This document shows, one piece after another, positions 46,749-56,050 of a stretch of 64,000 nucleotides of DNA. Where the stretch lies: NCBI RefSeq assembly GCF_012910885.1, contig NZ_WTVM01000002.1, positions 1 to 64,000 on the forward strand, in the 5' to 3' direction. Source of the stretch: Azoarcus taiwanensis (GTDB taxonomy: Bacteria; Pseudomonadota; Gammaproteobacteria; Burkholderiales; Rhodocyclaceae). A program made the translations under genes and the position numbers. Under the pieces are notes generated by a model. It made no database searches and had not been told where the DNA came from. It saw only the letters and a program-made list of their open reading frames with translations. How positions within the stretch are numbered: the first letter of the stretch is position 1; each line of letters opens with the position of its first letter.

Positions 46749-48152
46749 TCATGCCCGGGGTAGGCGCAGGCTTGCACGCAAGCCTCCGCGGGGAGAGGCG
46801 TCGAGGGCGATATCCCCACCATAGAGTAGCGCGAGGTCACGGACAATGGCCAGCCCGAGGCCAGACCCCGGCCGCTGTTCGTCGGTGCGAACCCCGCGCT
46901 CCAGCACGATCTCCCGCACCGACGCATCGAGCCCCCGACCGTCGTCCTCGACCGTTACCACCAGGTCCCCGTTCCGCGCTGCCACCTTCACGTCGACACG
47001 ACTGGATGCCCACTTGTAGGCGTTGTCGAGCAGGTTGCCGAGCATTTCCTGCAGGTCCTGCGTTTCACCCCGGAAGGCCGTCGTTTCGGGAAAGTCGCCT
47101 ACGGTAATTTGCACGCCCCGTTCGACATGGACTCGCTCCATGACGCGGACCAGGGCCTCCATCACCGGCCGGATCGCGGTCCGTTGCCCCGGAATCTGCA
47201 CCGCAGCCGCGGCGCGGGCGCGCGCAAGGTGATGGTCAACCTGAAGCTGGGCGAGGGCGACCTGCTCTACCACCACGCGCGCCAGAGCGCTGTCGTCGCG
47301 GTTTGCGGCGTTCGCGAGCACCGCCAGCGGCGTCTTGATGGCATGGGCGAGGTTGCCTGCCTGGGTGCGAGCGCGCACCACGATTTCCGCATTGCGTGCC
47401 AGCACGCCGTTGAATTCGTCGACCAACGGCTGGATCTCCGACGGGAAACGCCCTTCGATGGCTGCGTTGCGGCCGTCGTGCACCTGGGCCAGTCCCTCAC
47501 GGAGCCGCTCCAGCGGCATCCACGCAGTACGCACCTGCACCACGACGGCCCCGATCAGCCCCAGCGACAGGGCGCCGAGTGCGAATCCGAGAAGGTCGTT
47601 GAAGCGCGCCACCGGCTCGCTGATGAGATCCTCGGTTGCTGCCACGATGAGGCGAAGCGCCTGGTCCGGGTACTCAGCCGGTCTCAGCACCTGTTCGATC
47701 ATGCGCAGCGGCTCGTCGTTAGGTCCGCGCACGTGATGGACGTGCATCTCGCCGTCAGCCAGCGCGTCCGGCGGGACCGCCAGTACGGCATCCCAAAGGG
47801 AACGCGAGCGCAGCAGCGCGACGGTTTCGGGTTCTCCGGCCGCCCCCATCCGGTCGACCTGCCAGTACAGGCCCGACAGGGGCCGCGCCAGTCGCGGATC
47901 GCTGAGTGGCGCCCGCAACCGTAGTGTCTGCGCTTCATCGAACACGAGATTCGCGGCCAACTGATCGAGATGGGTGCCCAGCTCGGCATCGAACTGGCGC
48001 GAGACGTGCTTGTTGAACAGGGACGATAGCCCCCAGCCGGCTGCCAATACGGCTACTACAATCCACACAAGAGTGCCCGCGAGCAAACGCAGGCGCAGGG
48101 AGTTACGCCACCGTTTCATTCTTCCAGCCACGGCCTTCATCCGGCCGGACAT
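46749..48152 (-). CDS. PhoQ/QseC-like sensor histidine kinase
   Basis: 467 residues. First helix LRLLAGTLVWIVVAVLAAGW, a periplasmic sensor to ~175, a second helix, a HAMP-like linker, His box GNLAHAIKTPLAVL (PhoQ-type, with Lys after His-Ala-Ile), and ATPase motifs MLGNLLDNAYKW and GSGLGLAI. It overlaps its response-regulator gene by 16 bases. Part of a PepSY/ferric-reductase divergon. Confidence 0.88.
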   Translation of the reverse strand: MSGRMKAVAGRMKRWRNSLRLRLLAGTLVWIVVAVLAAGWGLSSLFNKHVSRQFDAELGTHLDQLAANLVFDEAQTLRLRAPLSDPRLARPLSGLYWQVDRMGAAGEPETVALLRSRSLWDAVLAVPPDALADGEMHVHHVRGPNDEPLRMIEQVLRPAEYPDQALRLIVAATEDLISEPVARFNDLLGFALGALSLGLIGAVVVQVRTAWMPLERLREGLAQVHDGRNAAIEGRFPSEIQPLVDEFNGVLARNAEIVVRARTQAGNLAHAIKTPLAVLANAANRDDSALARVVVEQVALAQLQVDHHLARARAAAAVQIPGQRTAIRPVMEALVRVMERVHVERGVQITVGDFPETTAFRGETQDLQEMLGNLLDNAYKWASSRVDVKVAARNGDLVVTVEDDGRGLDASVREIVLERGVRTDEQRPGSGLGLAIVRDLALLYGGDIALDASPRGGLRASLRLPRA

Positions 48153-48802
48153 GCCAGCCGATACCCGAGCCCGCGCACGGTCTCGATCAGTTCAGGCGGC
48201 AACTTCTTGCGCAGACGCGCGACGAAGACCTCGATCGTGTTCGAATCGCGGTCGAAATCCTGCGCGTAGATGTGCTCGACCAGTTCGCTGCGTGAGACGA
48301 CCTGCCCGGGCCGGTGCATCAGGTAGGCCAGCAGGCGAAACTCGTGGCTGGTGAGCGCAAGCGCGCGCCCATCGACGGTCGCGCGGCTGCGACGGGTGTC
48401 GAGCACGAGAGGTCCGCAGACAAGTTCTGCGCTGGCATGGCCTGCGGCGCGGCGGATCAGCGCGCGCAAGCGGGCGAGCAGTTCTTCCATGTGAAAGGGT
48501 TTGGTCAGGTAGTCGTCGGCTCCGGCGTCGATGCCAGCGACCTTCTCGTGCCAACCATCCCTGGCCGTAAGGATCAGCACCGGCATCGTGCGGCCGGCGG
48601 TGCGCCAGTGTTTGAGAACGGTCAGACCGTCCATCTTTGGCAGGCCGAGATCCAGCACCACCGCATCGTAGGATTCGACGTCGCCCGCGAAATGTGCGTC
48701 GCGGCCATTGTCGGCCAGGTCGACCGCATAGCCTGCAGCAGCCAAGGCTTCCCGCAACTGCTCGGCAAGCGTCGGTTCGTCCTCGACGACCAGCACGCGC
48801 AT
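48137..48802 (-). CDS. PhoP/QseB-like response regulator
   Basis: 221 residues. VVEDEPTLAEQLREAL, phospho-acceptor in AVVLDLGLPKMDGL, YLTKPFHMEELLARLRAL; winged helix ending DSNTIEVFVARLRKKLP. The start shares one base with the PepSY stop (TGATG), so it is coupled to the PepSY gene upstream. Probably binds the four-half-site operator at 49207-49243. Confidence 0.88.
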   Translation of the reverse strand: MRVLVVEDEPTLAEQLREALAAAGYAVDLADNGRDAHFAGDVESYDAVVLDLGLPKMDGLTVLKHWRTAGRTMPVLILTARDGWHEKVAGIDAGADDYLTKPFHMEELLARLRALIRRAAGHASAELVCGPLVLDTRRSRATVDGRALALTSHEFRLLAYLMHRPGQVVSRSELVEHIYAQDFDRDSNTIEVFVARLRKKLPPELIETVRGLGYRLACPAG

Positions 48803-49149
48803 CAGCGCCGCCCTCCGCCCTCGCCGGGCCGGATGTCGCGCCCCTTCACGCCGAGCACGGTGGCATCGCGGGCGTCGATCTCAAGCTTGAGCAGCCCGCC
48901 ACCTTGTCGCAGCATCTTGATCTCGTAGATCCAGCGACCGTCTTCTTGCTCGAGTTCCACCTCGATGACCTCACCGGGGAAGTCGCGTTCGACCTTCTCG
49001 AGCACGCTGCGTAGCGAGAGGACTTCACCTGCTTCCAGCGCCCGTCGTGCCCTTTCGTGATCATCGTCGGCCTGCACGGTGCTGAATGCGAGCGTCGCAG
49101 CGCACAGCCCCGCGAGCAGCACCGCACGAATCTTTAAACACCTCTGCAT
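48802..49149 (-). CDS. Periplasmic PepSY-domain protein
   Basis: 115 residues. Sec signal peptide (RAVLLAGLCAATLAFSTVQA) and one PepSY domain (LRSVLEKVERDFPGEVIEVELE, WIYEIKMLRQGGGLLKLEIDA). Start fixed by a perfect GAGGAGG. First gene of the operon with the PhoPQ-like pair; it may modulate the kinase or a periplasmic protease. Confidence 0.82.
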   Translation of the reverse strand: MQRCLKIRAVLLAGLCAATLAFSTVQADDDHERARRALEAGEVLSLRSVLEKVERDFPGEVIEVELEQEDGRWIYEIKMLRQGGGLLKLEIDARDATVLGVKGRDIRPGEGGGRR

Positions 49150-49206
49150 TGTCGCCTCCTCGGGTTGCCGGCGTCGCCGTCTGGAGTGTTTGTAGTCCAT
49201 CGAAGG

Positions 49207-49243
49207 TGAACGCAATGTGAACGCACGGTTCAGGGAGCGTTCA
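49207..49243. promoter_or_regulatory. Divergent operator with two pairs of 11-bp-spaced half-sites
   Basis: TGAAC at 49207 and 49218, then GTTCA (its inverse) at 49228 and 49239. Each pair has an 11-bp period, one helical turn, the spacing used by OmpR/PhoP-family dimers, and the two pairs face each other. It lies between the divergent PepSY genes. Confidence 0.6.
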
Positions 49244-49314
49244 GGCTCGCACGCCGAGAATGCGATCACGGTCTGGAAAAGGACCGAAACCAACCCGAAC
49301 CAAGGAGAATCATC

Positions 49315-49641
49315 ATGCGAGCCACACACCTTCTTTCCGTCCTGTTGATCAGCGCCGGCATCGTCACTGGCGGTGCATTGCTCACGCCGGTGTTCGCCCA
49401 GAATGCCAGCACCACGAGCGTCGGTGCAAGCGCACCGTCGAGCGCGGACTGGTTGAGCATTCCCCAGGTACTCCAGCGCCTGGAGGCGTCCGGCTATCGC
49501 GACTTCGAAGAGATCGAACGCGAATCCGATGGCTACGAGGTCAAGGCTACCGATCCGGAAGGCCGTCGTGTCGAGATCGATGTAGACCCGATCACCGGCG
49601 AAGTCCTCAAGACTGAGGTCAAGCGCGACAAGCGTTCCTGA
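49315..49641 (+). CDS. PepSY-domain periplasmic protein
   Basis: 108 residues. Signal peptide (LLISAGIVTGGALLTPVFA) followed by one PepSY repeat (SIPQVLQRLEASGYRDFEEI, GYEVKATDPEGRRVEIDVDP). AAGGAGAA precedes the ATG. Divergent from the other PepSY gene and 85 bases upstream of a ferric-reductase-like gene. Confidence 0.82.
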   Translation: MRATHLLSVLLISAGIVTGGALLTPVFAQNASTTSVGASAPSSADWLSIPQVLQRLEASGYRDFEEIERESDGYEVKATDPEGRRVEIDVDPITGEVLKTEVKRDKRS

Positions 49642-49726
49642 TCACTTTTCGGCGAGGCGGTCGGAAGCGCAAGGTTCCGACCGCCACCTACGATCTTCAC
49701 TCCGACATCAGAAACGGGCAACGACC

Positions 49727-51043
49727 ATGACGCTACTGGCTGGAATCATTGGACTGCTTCTCCTGGCCTGGGGCTGGGACATCACCACCACTGGAACCGG
49801 GGCCGGCACTCTACCGTGGGTCGTCCGCGAACAGGGGCTCTACCTGAGCGGCCTGCTCTCGATCGCGACCATGTCGCTCGCGATGGTGCTGGCCACGCGG
49901 CCCGTCGCGCTCGAACGCCCGCTCGGTGGCATGGACCGGATCTACCGCGTGCACAAGTGGAGCGGAATCCTGGCGGGAATCTTTGCGCTGGCGCACTGGC
50001 TCATCGAGATGTCCGACGATTTGATCAAGTCACTTGCCGGCCGTGCCGGCCGGCCGCCCAAGGTCGAGTTCCACGGTCTGCTCGACACGCTGCGCGACGC
50101 GGGCGAGGAGCTTGGCGAGTTCGCAATCTACGTACTGCTGGCAATGCTCGTCCTGACGCTTGTGCGGCGCTTCCCCTACAAATTCTGGCGCCTGCTGCAT
50201 CGGATCATGCCGGCGCTGTACCTGTTGCTGGCTTTCCATGCTGCGGTACTCACGCCGCTCGAATACTGGTCGCAACCGGTGGGTTGGTTGCTCGCGGTGC
50301 TGCTCGCGGGCGGGTCGGTCGCAGCCGTGCTGTCGCTCACCGGACGTATCGGGCGCGAGCGGCTCTCGCACGGCACGATCACTGCAGTGTCGTCCCCTAC
50401 ACCGGACATTACCGAGGTCACCTGCCTACTGGACAAGCAGTGGCATGGTCACCGCGCCGGACAGTTTGCCTTCGTCTGTTTCGATCGGCTCGAAGGGGCG
50501 CACCCATTCACGATCGCCAGCGCCGACCGCGGCGACCGTACCGTCACCTTCCAGATCAAGGCACTGGGCGACTACACCCGGGGGCTCGCGCGACACATCG
50601 CACCTGGACAGTCGGTACGCGTCGAAGGGCCCTACGGCCGCTTCGAACTCCAGCGCTGCGACCCGCGCTCAGAGCAGATCTGGATTGCGGGCGGAATCGG
50701 TATCACGCCGTTCCTCGCCTGGTTGGACGCCCTGCGCGCCGATCCTGCATCGGCACCGGCGGCCGATCTGCACTATTGCACCCGTGACGCTGCACGGGAT
50801 CCGTTTGTCGGCCGGCTCGAGGCCCTGTGCGCAGAGATTCCCGGCATTACCCTGCATGTGCACGACAGCAGCCGAAACGAAGCGCTCAGTGCCGGGCGGT
50901 TGGCCACGCTGCATCGAGGCGCGCGCCAAGCCGAGGTCTGGTTCTGCGGCCCCCGCGGATTCGCCGAGCAGTTGCGACACGGCTTGCAGCGCACGTGGCC
51001 CGGCCGCCTGCGCTTCCATCAGGAAGCGTTCGAAATGCGCTGA
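49727..51043 (+). CDS. Ferric-reductase-like flavocytochrome (FRE/NOX type)
   Basis: 438 residues. The N-terminal ~210 residues form a six-helix ferric-reductase transmembrane domain with haem His pairs (VHKWSGILAGIFALAHW, LLHRIMPALYLLLAFHA). A ferredoxin-reductase module follows: FAD site HPFTIASA, NAD(P) site GGIGITPFLAWL, C-terminal VWFCGPRGF. It moves electrons from cytosolic NAD(P)H across the membrane to ferric iron or another acceptor. Together with PepSY proteins and the PhoPQ-like pair it forms a regulated redox locus. Confidence 0.87.
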   Translation: MTLLAGIIGLLLLAWGWDITTTGTGAGTLPWVVREQGLYLSGLLSIATMSLAMVLATRPVALERPLGGMDRIYRVHKWSGILAGIFALAHWLIEMSDDLIKSLAGRAGRPPKVEFHGLLDTLRDAGEELGEFAIYVLLAMLVLTLVRRFPYKFWRLLHRIMPALYLLLAFHAAVLTPLEYWSQPVGWLLAVLLAGGSVAAVLSLTGRIGRERLSHGTITAVSSPTPDITEVTCLLDKQWHGHRAGQFAFVCFDRLEGAHPFTIASADRGDRTVTFQIKALGDYTRGLARHIAPGQSVRVEGPYGRFELQRCDPRSEQIWIAGGIGITPFLAWLDALRADPASAPAADLHYCTRDAARDPFVGRLEALCAEIPGITLHVHDSSRNEALSAGRLATLHRGARQAEVWFCGPRGFAEQLRHGLQRTWPGRLRFHQEAFEMR

Positions 51044-51241
51044 CCGGGAGCCCTGCCAATGAATCGACTTCGTTCGGGCAGGCGCGAGCTGATGATGCGT
51101 TGTCTCGACAGCGAGCTTCAAGTGCATGACCCGCTGCCGACTTCGCCGTGTTGCTTATGAGCTGACGGTTCGGTGCATGCTTGCGCGATTAAGATGGCGG
51201 GTGGCGTCCTGGCTTCGCGCCGCTGATTGTCCCCGGGGGTT

Positions 51242-51646
51242 TCAGTGCCTGACCTCAATGAGTTCGATGACGAAACTGAGCGTGGCGTCTCGCGGGATGC
51301 GGCCGCGGACGCCTCGGCGGCCGTAGGCGGTTTCGGGTGGGCAAACGATGTGGACCAGGGTGCCGGGTGTCATCTGTTGCAACACTTCCTGCCAGCAGGA
51401 AATGAGACGATCCAGGGGTAGCTCGGCCGGGTTGCCGCGGGCGTAGGAGCTGTCGAACACGGTGCCGTCGCTCAGGCTGCCCTGGTAATGAACACGCACC
51501 ACATCGGTTCGTGCCGGGGGGGCGCCATCCGGCCCCTCACGGTGGATCTGCATGGTCACGCCGGAAGGTAAGGTTCGGGTTTCCGGTTCGGTTGCGAATG
51601 CGGCCGAAACCGACAAGAGTATTGCAAGGCAGATTGGCAGGCGCAT
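51242..51646 (-). CDS. FKBP-type peptidyl-prolyl isomerase, exported
   Basis: 134 residues. Signal peptide (LPICLAILLSVSAAFA) and one FKBP domain (VVRVHYQGSLSDGTVFDSSY, PLDRLISCWQEVLQQMTPG, IVCPPETAYGRRG, LSFVIELIEV). The domain starts right after the signal, so there is no MIP-type dimerisation arm. It catalyses prolyl isomerisation in periplasmic proteins. GGAG 5 nt upstream supports ATG 51646. The 198 bases before it hold no gene. Confidence 0.9.
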   Translation of the reverse strand: MRLPICLAILLSVSAAFATEPETRTLPSGVTMQIHREGPDGAPPARTDVVRVHYQGSLSDGTVFDSSYARGNPAELPLDRLISCWQEVLQQMTPGTLVHIVCPPETAYGRRGVRGRIPRDATLSFVIELIEVRH

Positions 51647-51694
51647 TGGGACTCCACTGAGATGTTTCAATGTCAGCCCGCAGGATAAACGGGT

Positions 51695-54600
51695 TCAGCC
51701 TGGGCTGTCGGGGGTGGTGGGGGAGTGCTTGTGGAAGACGCTGACCCGGTTCTTGCCCGAGGACTTGGCTTCATACATGGCCTGGTCGGCCTCACGCAGG
51801 AGCAGGTCGGGGTCCACGTCTGCGCCGGAAGTGAAGAAACTGATGCCGATGCTCGCCGACACCTGCACCTCGTGTCCCAGGATTGTCGCGGGCTTGGCGA
51901 TGTCCTCGAGTAAGCGCTGAATCATTGGTTGCGCGGCTTCGGGTGTCGGGAGGTCGCGCAGCACGACGGCGAATTCGTCACCGCCAAGACGAGCCACGGT
52001 GTCGCTCTCGCGCAGCGAACCCCGCATGCGTTGCGCGAGGGCAGCCAGCAGTGCGTCGCCACACTGGTGACCATGAAGATCGTTCACCTCCTTGAAACCG
52101 TCGAGATCGATGTACGCGAGGGCCATCACCAGGTTGCGACGCCTGGCATCCAGCATCGCCTGCTTCATGCGGTCCGACAGCAAAGGCCTGTTGGCCAGTC
52201 CGGTGAGTGCGTCATGGTAGGCGATGTGCTCGAGCGTCTTTTGCTGCCGGTATTCCAGGGTGACGTCGCGGATGACCTCGAGCCTGCAGGGGGTGCCGTC
52301 GGTGTCGGTGTATGGGACCGCGATCACATCGAGGATTTGAGCGTCATGAGTCGTCGTTCGGTAACTCGCCTTCGACTTGCCATCGATGACCTGAACCAGG
52401 TCGTCGTGAGCGCCGGCCGGATCGGCATCGCCGATGAGGCCGGCGCTGCTGCGCCCGACCTGGTCGCCGAAGCGGTCAGTCATTGTACGATTCATGTAAC
52501 GCACGGTCTGCTCGCGGTCTACGACCATCAACATGATCCCCGCGTCGCTGAGCGCATGAATCAGGGTGAGCTGTTGCTCCTGAGCGCGTTTGCGCGCGGT
52601 GATCTCGAGATGGGTGCCTGCCATCCACAACGGGCGACCGTCATCGGTCCATTCGACCACCTTGCCTCGATCGAGCACCCAGACCCAGTGGCCGCTGCGG
52701 TGGCGCATGCGAACTTCGCACTCGTAATGGTCATCAAGGCCCGAGAAGTTTCGCTGCAGCGCGGCTTCGGATACTGCGTGATCGTCGGGGTGCAGGTGGG
52801 CAAGCCAGGTGTCGATGCTAACCGGGCCGAGTTCGTCCAGTGTGTAACCGATGATCTGCGCCCAGCGGTCGTTGAAGCGGGTTTCGCCTGTCTGGACGTT
52901 CCATTCCCAGGTTCCGACGCCGGTGCCCCAGAGAATGTTGAGCAGGCTCTTGCGTTCCTCGTCGAGTTGCAGCTCGAGTTGCTTGGTAGTGGTCTGATCG
53001 ATCAGATAGCCGCGCAATGCCAGCAGCCTGCCGTCAGTATCACGCACCGCCTGGGTGAAGTCGTAGTACCAGGCATACTCGCCGGACTTTCGGCGCAGGC
53101 GATACGATTGCTCCCAGGTCGTCTTGCCGTGCATGATGGCGGTCTGCGAGTCCAGTCTGATGCGTTCGACGTCGTCCGGATGCATGAGGGCGGCGAACTT
53201 GAAGCCGGGCTCGGCCATTTCCTCGGGTGTATACCCGAGTTCGACGGTGACGTTGTTCGAGACCGATGTGATCGGCCAATCGTCGGTTGGCGGCGCCCAC
53301 TCGAAGACGATGACTGGTCCGCTCGAGAACAGCGCGAGCTCGCTGGCGACGAGTCGATGTGAGCGATCACGTTCGGTGATGTCGTGCCAGGCACAAAGGA
53401 TGTGGCGCTCGCTGCTCGTATCGAGCGGCGAGAGGCTCACTTCTATCGTTCGCTCACTACCGTCGGCGTGCAGGTGGATCCAGTCCAGGCGTGTCGGCTC
53501 TCCGGTGAGCACCTTGTCGAGGATCCGCGTTCCCTTGACGGCCGAATCTTCGCCGTCTGCTTGTTGCGGGGGAGACAGTTCGTACGGCGATTTGCCGATC
53601 AGTTCGCGTCGTTCCGAAAAACCGAGTGCGTGCACAGCGGCCGCATTGCAGTCGGTGAAGACGCCGTCCTCGATCAGAAGGATGGGCGTCGGAACCGTCT
53701 TGAAGAGCTGGTCGAAGCGATGGTTGGCTCGCTGGGTCCGGCGGCCCATCATGAATATGCGTGCACTTGCCGCCAGCAGCAGGAGCATTGAACTGGCAAT
53801 CGCGATCAACCAGTGGGAATGCTGCGCCCACAGGTCGCTCCAGGTCACCTCGGGGACTGCGTCGAAGGGGGGCAGACGCAGTCGTCGCAGCAGATCCTCG
53901 ACTGCCTGGTAATCGGCGGGAATACTGAAACCATGAATGCCGATCGCACGGGTGGTATCCGAGTCGGGTTCGAGCTGCAGGAGCGCGGCGGCGACGCGGC
54001 GCACCAACTCGGGGCTGACATGCGGTGTGGCGAACAGCGGCCACTCCGGGTAGAGCCGGGTCGACACCGCGTGTGGAAATCCGGGCAGTTCCTGCTGGTT
54101 GACTACGCGCAGACTTGACGGCTCCAGCCGGCCTTCGGCGATCATCGATTCGACCAATCCGCTCCGAACGAAACCCACGTCGTAGTCGCCGGCGATGAGC
54201 GCTTCGACGACGTGATCGTGCGGCATCCCCAGGAAAGTGACATTGGTGGGTGCCGGGATGCCGTGCTCGGCGAGCGTGGCCGCTTGTGCCTGATAGCCAC
54301 CGAGCGAGGTCTCGCTCACCGCCGCGATTCGGCGCCCGACGAGATCCGCGAGAGTACGAACGCCGTCGCGGTCGGCCCGGACCACGATGGTGCCACCGAA
54401 GCTGCTCAGTGCCAGGCCGTCCCCCTCGGGCACCAGGGTGAGCAGAGCACCAGAGAGCGGATTGCGTCGCCTGAGCTCGATGTAGTGGCTGGGATTGGTC
54501 AAGACAAGGTCCACGCCCTGCCGACTGACTTGTTCGTTCAATTGCTCATACGACATTGCAAGGACGCGAACCGGTATGCCCCCCAGTACGCTCTGCAGGT

Positions 54601-54796
54601 GGGTTGCCAGCGGCTGCCAGCGAGCTTCGACTTCTGCGGCTGAGCGGTGTGCCAACACGCCCACGATGAGCGGTATTCTGTGTTCGTCCGGTAGCGATGC
54701 CCGGACGGGGCCGGAAAGCCCCGACAACAGCATCAAGAGCGCAATGATCCCGGCAAATCGCTGCAGAGTGCGGCAGGCGTCCAGCGGCGGGATCAT
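51695..54796 (-). CDS. PhnD-type sensor / PAS / diguanylate cyclase
   Basis: 1033 residues. A signal helix, then a PhnD-like phosphonate/phosphite-binding domain (IPLIVGVLAHRSAAEVEARW, GVDLVLTNPSHYIEL; ~35-310), a membrane helix (~330-350), several PAS/PAC repeats (~365-850) and a GGDEF domain with intact ARLGGDEFAVV and an RxxD site (RESD). A periplasmic ligand and PAS signals would set c-di-GMP synthesis. Its ATG overlaps the stop of a frameshifted substrate-binding gene. Confidence 0.88.
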   Translation of the reverse strand: MIPPLDACRTLQRFAGIIALLMLLSGLSGPVRASLPDEHRIPLIVGVLAHRSAAEVEARWQPLATHLQSVLGGIPVRVLAMSYEQLNEQVSRQGVDLVLTNPSHYIELRRRNPLSGALLTLVPEGDGLALSSFGGTIVVRADRDGVRTLADLVGRRIAAVSETSLGGYQAQAATLAEHGIPAPTNVTFLGMPHDHVVEALIAGDYDVGFVRSGLVESMIAEGRLEPSSLRVVNQQELPGFPHAVSTRLYPEWPLFATPHVSPELVRRVAAALLQLEPDSDTTRAIGIHGFSIPADYQAVEDLLRRLRLPPFDAVPEVTWSDLWAQHSHWLIAIASSMLLLLAASARIFMMGRRTQRANHRFDQLFKTVPTPILLIEDGVFTDCNAAAVHALGFSERRELIGKSPYELSPPQQADGEDSAVKGTRILDKVLTGEPTRLDWIHLHADGSERTIEVSLSPLDTSSERHILCAWHDITERDRSHRLVASELALFSSGPVIVFEWAPPTDDWPITSVSNNVTVELGYTPEEMAEPGFKFAALMHPDDVERIRLDSQTAIMHGKTTWEQSYRLRRKSGEYAWYYDFTQAVRDTDGRLLALRGYLIDQTTTKQLELQLDEERKSLLNILWGTGVGTWEWNVQTGETRFNDRWAQIIGYTLDELGPVSIDTWLAHLHPDDHAVSEAALQRNFSGLDDHYECEVRMRHRSGHWVWVLDRGKVVEWTDDGRPLWMAGTHLEITARKRAQEQQLTLIHALSDAGIMLMVVDREQTVRYMNRTMTDRFGDQVGRSSAGLIGDADPAGAHDDLVQVIDGKSKASYRTTTHDAQILDVIAVPYTDTDGTPCRLEVIRDVTLEYRQQKTLEHIAYHDALTGLANRPLLSDRMKQAMLDARRRNLVMALAYIDLDGFKEVNDLHGHQCGDALLAALAQRMRGSLRESDTVARLGGDEFAVVLRDLPTPEAAQPMIQRLLEDIAKPATILGHEVQVSASIGISFFTSGADVDPDLLLREADQAMYEAKSSGKNRVSVFHKHSPTTPDSPG

Positions 54797-55870
54797 GGGT
54801 GTGTTCCCCCGTTCGCTCGTGGGAGGAAGCGAGCGTCTGCAATGTCGGACGACGCTGCCGAGCTGATCCGCCCTTGTTCAAGCAGGATCTGGCTGATCTC
54901 GGTTACGGCACGTATGACGCCGCCACCGCTAAGCAGTTGACGGTTGGCGTATTGGTCGGGCAGGACGAGACCACGGTAGCTTTGAAGCGCTTCCGGTCCA
55001 GTGTTGCCCAGGCGTTGCGCGAGGCGGTATCCCGCATCCGCCGGATTGAGCTGAAGATGCTGCAGCGCCCGAAAATGCGCATCGATGAGCGCGCTCGTGG
55101 CACGTCTGCCGTGGCGTGTGTCGAGCACCTCGGCGCGGATGGCGAGTACGTCCAGAATCTTGTCGGGTATTGCGCTGCTGTCGAACAGAAGGCTTGCGCC
55201 TTGTCTCAACAGCACACCGGTAACCGGGTTCGTAGCTGACCAGCACATCGATCATGCCGGCTTGCCAGGCATCCAGATGCTGGTCGATGGTCAACGGAAC
55301 CACTTCGATTGCATTGGCGCTCAGTCCAGCGGCATCCAGCATCTTGTGCAGCATCAGCGCGCCGGCCGCAGTGTCTTCTACGCCGACACGCTTGCCTGCG
55401 ATTTCGGCGAGCGAGCCCACGCCCGGTTTGCCCAGTACTGCGTCGGCACCGGAAGACCGGTTGAAAACGAGAACCACGCGGAGATCGACGCCCCGGTCGA
55501 CCAGAATCAGTGTCTCGTCGAGGGTGAGGGCGGCCGCATCGACTTGTCGCGCTTCGAGCGCCTGCATCGACTGCGTGGCGGATTGGGTGTCGACCAGACC
55601 GACGAGCTGTGTATCAAGCCAGCCCTCGCGTTGCGCGAGAAACATCAGCTCGTAACCCGGCCAAACATGAGAAGCGACCAGCATCGGCTGTCGCCGCTTA
55701 CTGCAGGCTGCCAGCACGATCGCCGCGGGCAGCGCGCTGATCACTTTCAGCGCACGCCGCCGTGGCTTGCTGGCGTTGGAATGGTCCACCGAGGAGCGTG
55801 AAAGAAACACGAATGAAGTCTGAAGGGGATGAGGTGGATGCCAGTGCAAGCGGGTCAGCGCGTCGCCCAC
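54793..55870 (-). pseudogene. Frameshifted SsuA/THI5-type substrate-binding lipoprotein
   Basis: One protein is split between two frames. The first part (from 55870) has a lipobox LPAAIVLAAC and the fold of NMT1/THI5 solute-binding proteins (ASHVWPGYELMFLAQREGWL, VDAAALTLDETLILVDRG) up to DVLVSYEP. The rest (TGVLLRQGASLLFDSSAIPD to the stop at 54793) continues in the next frame. The break is at the C run 55226-55228, where one extra base would explain it. The stop overlaps the start of the PhnD-PAS-GGDEF gene, suggesting that ligand binding fed that cyclase. Confidence 0.8.
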
Positions 55871-55985
55871 AAGCTTACCTGAATATTATGCTTTCCTATT
55901 ATGCCTGCAAAGTAACTATATAAAATAATAAATACGTAAGTGCATGTGTGGCGCTGATGCACGAGAGCGCATCCTTCGTGCCGGC

Positions 55986-56009
55986 TATACATACACTCGT
56001 GTACGTATA
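55986..56009. promoter_or_regulatory. AcrR/TtgR-type operator upstream of the RND operon
   Basis: A 24-bp near-palindrome: arms TATACATACA and TGTACGTATA around CTCG, one mismatch. It resembles the 24-bp E. coli AcrR operator, which also begins with TACATACA. It ends 41 bases before the acrA start; the TetR repressor is encoded at the end of the same operon. AT-rich sequence (55870-55935) lies upstream. Confidence 0.65.
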
Positions 56010-56050
56010 ATCATGCGATCCTCGACTGCCGACTGGTTACGGAATCTCAC

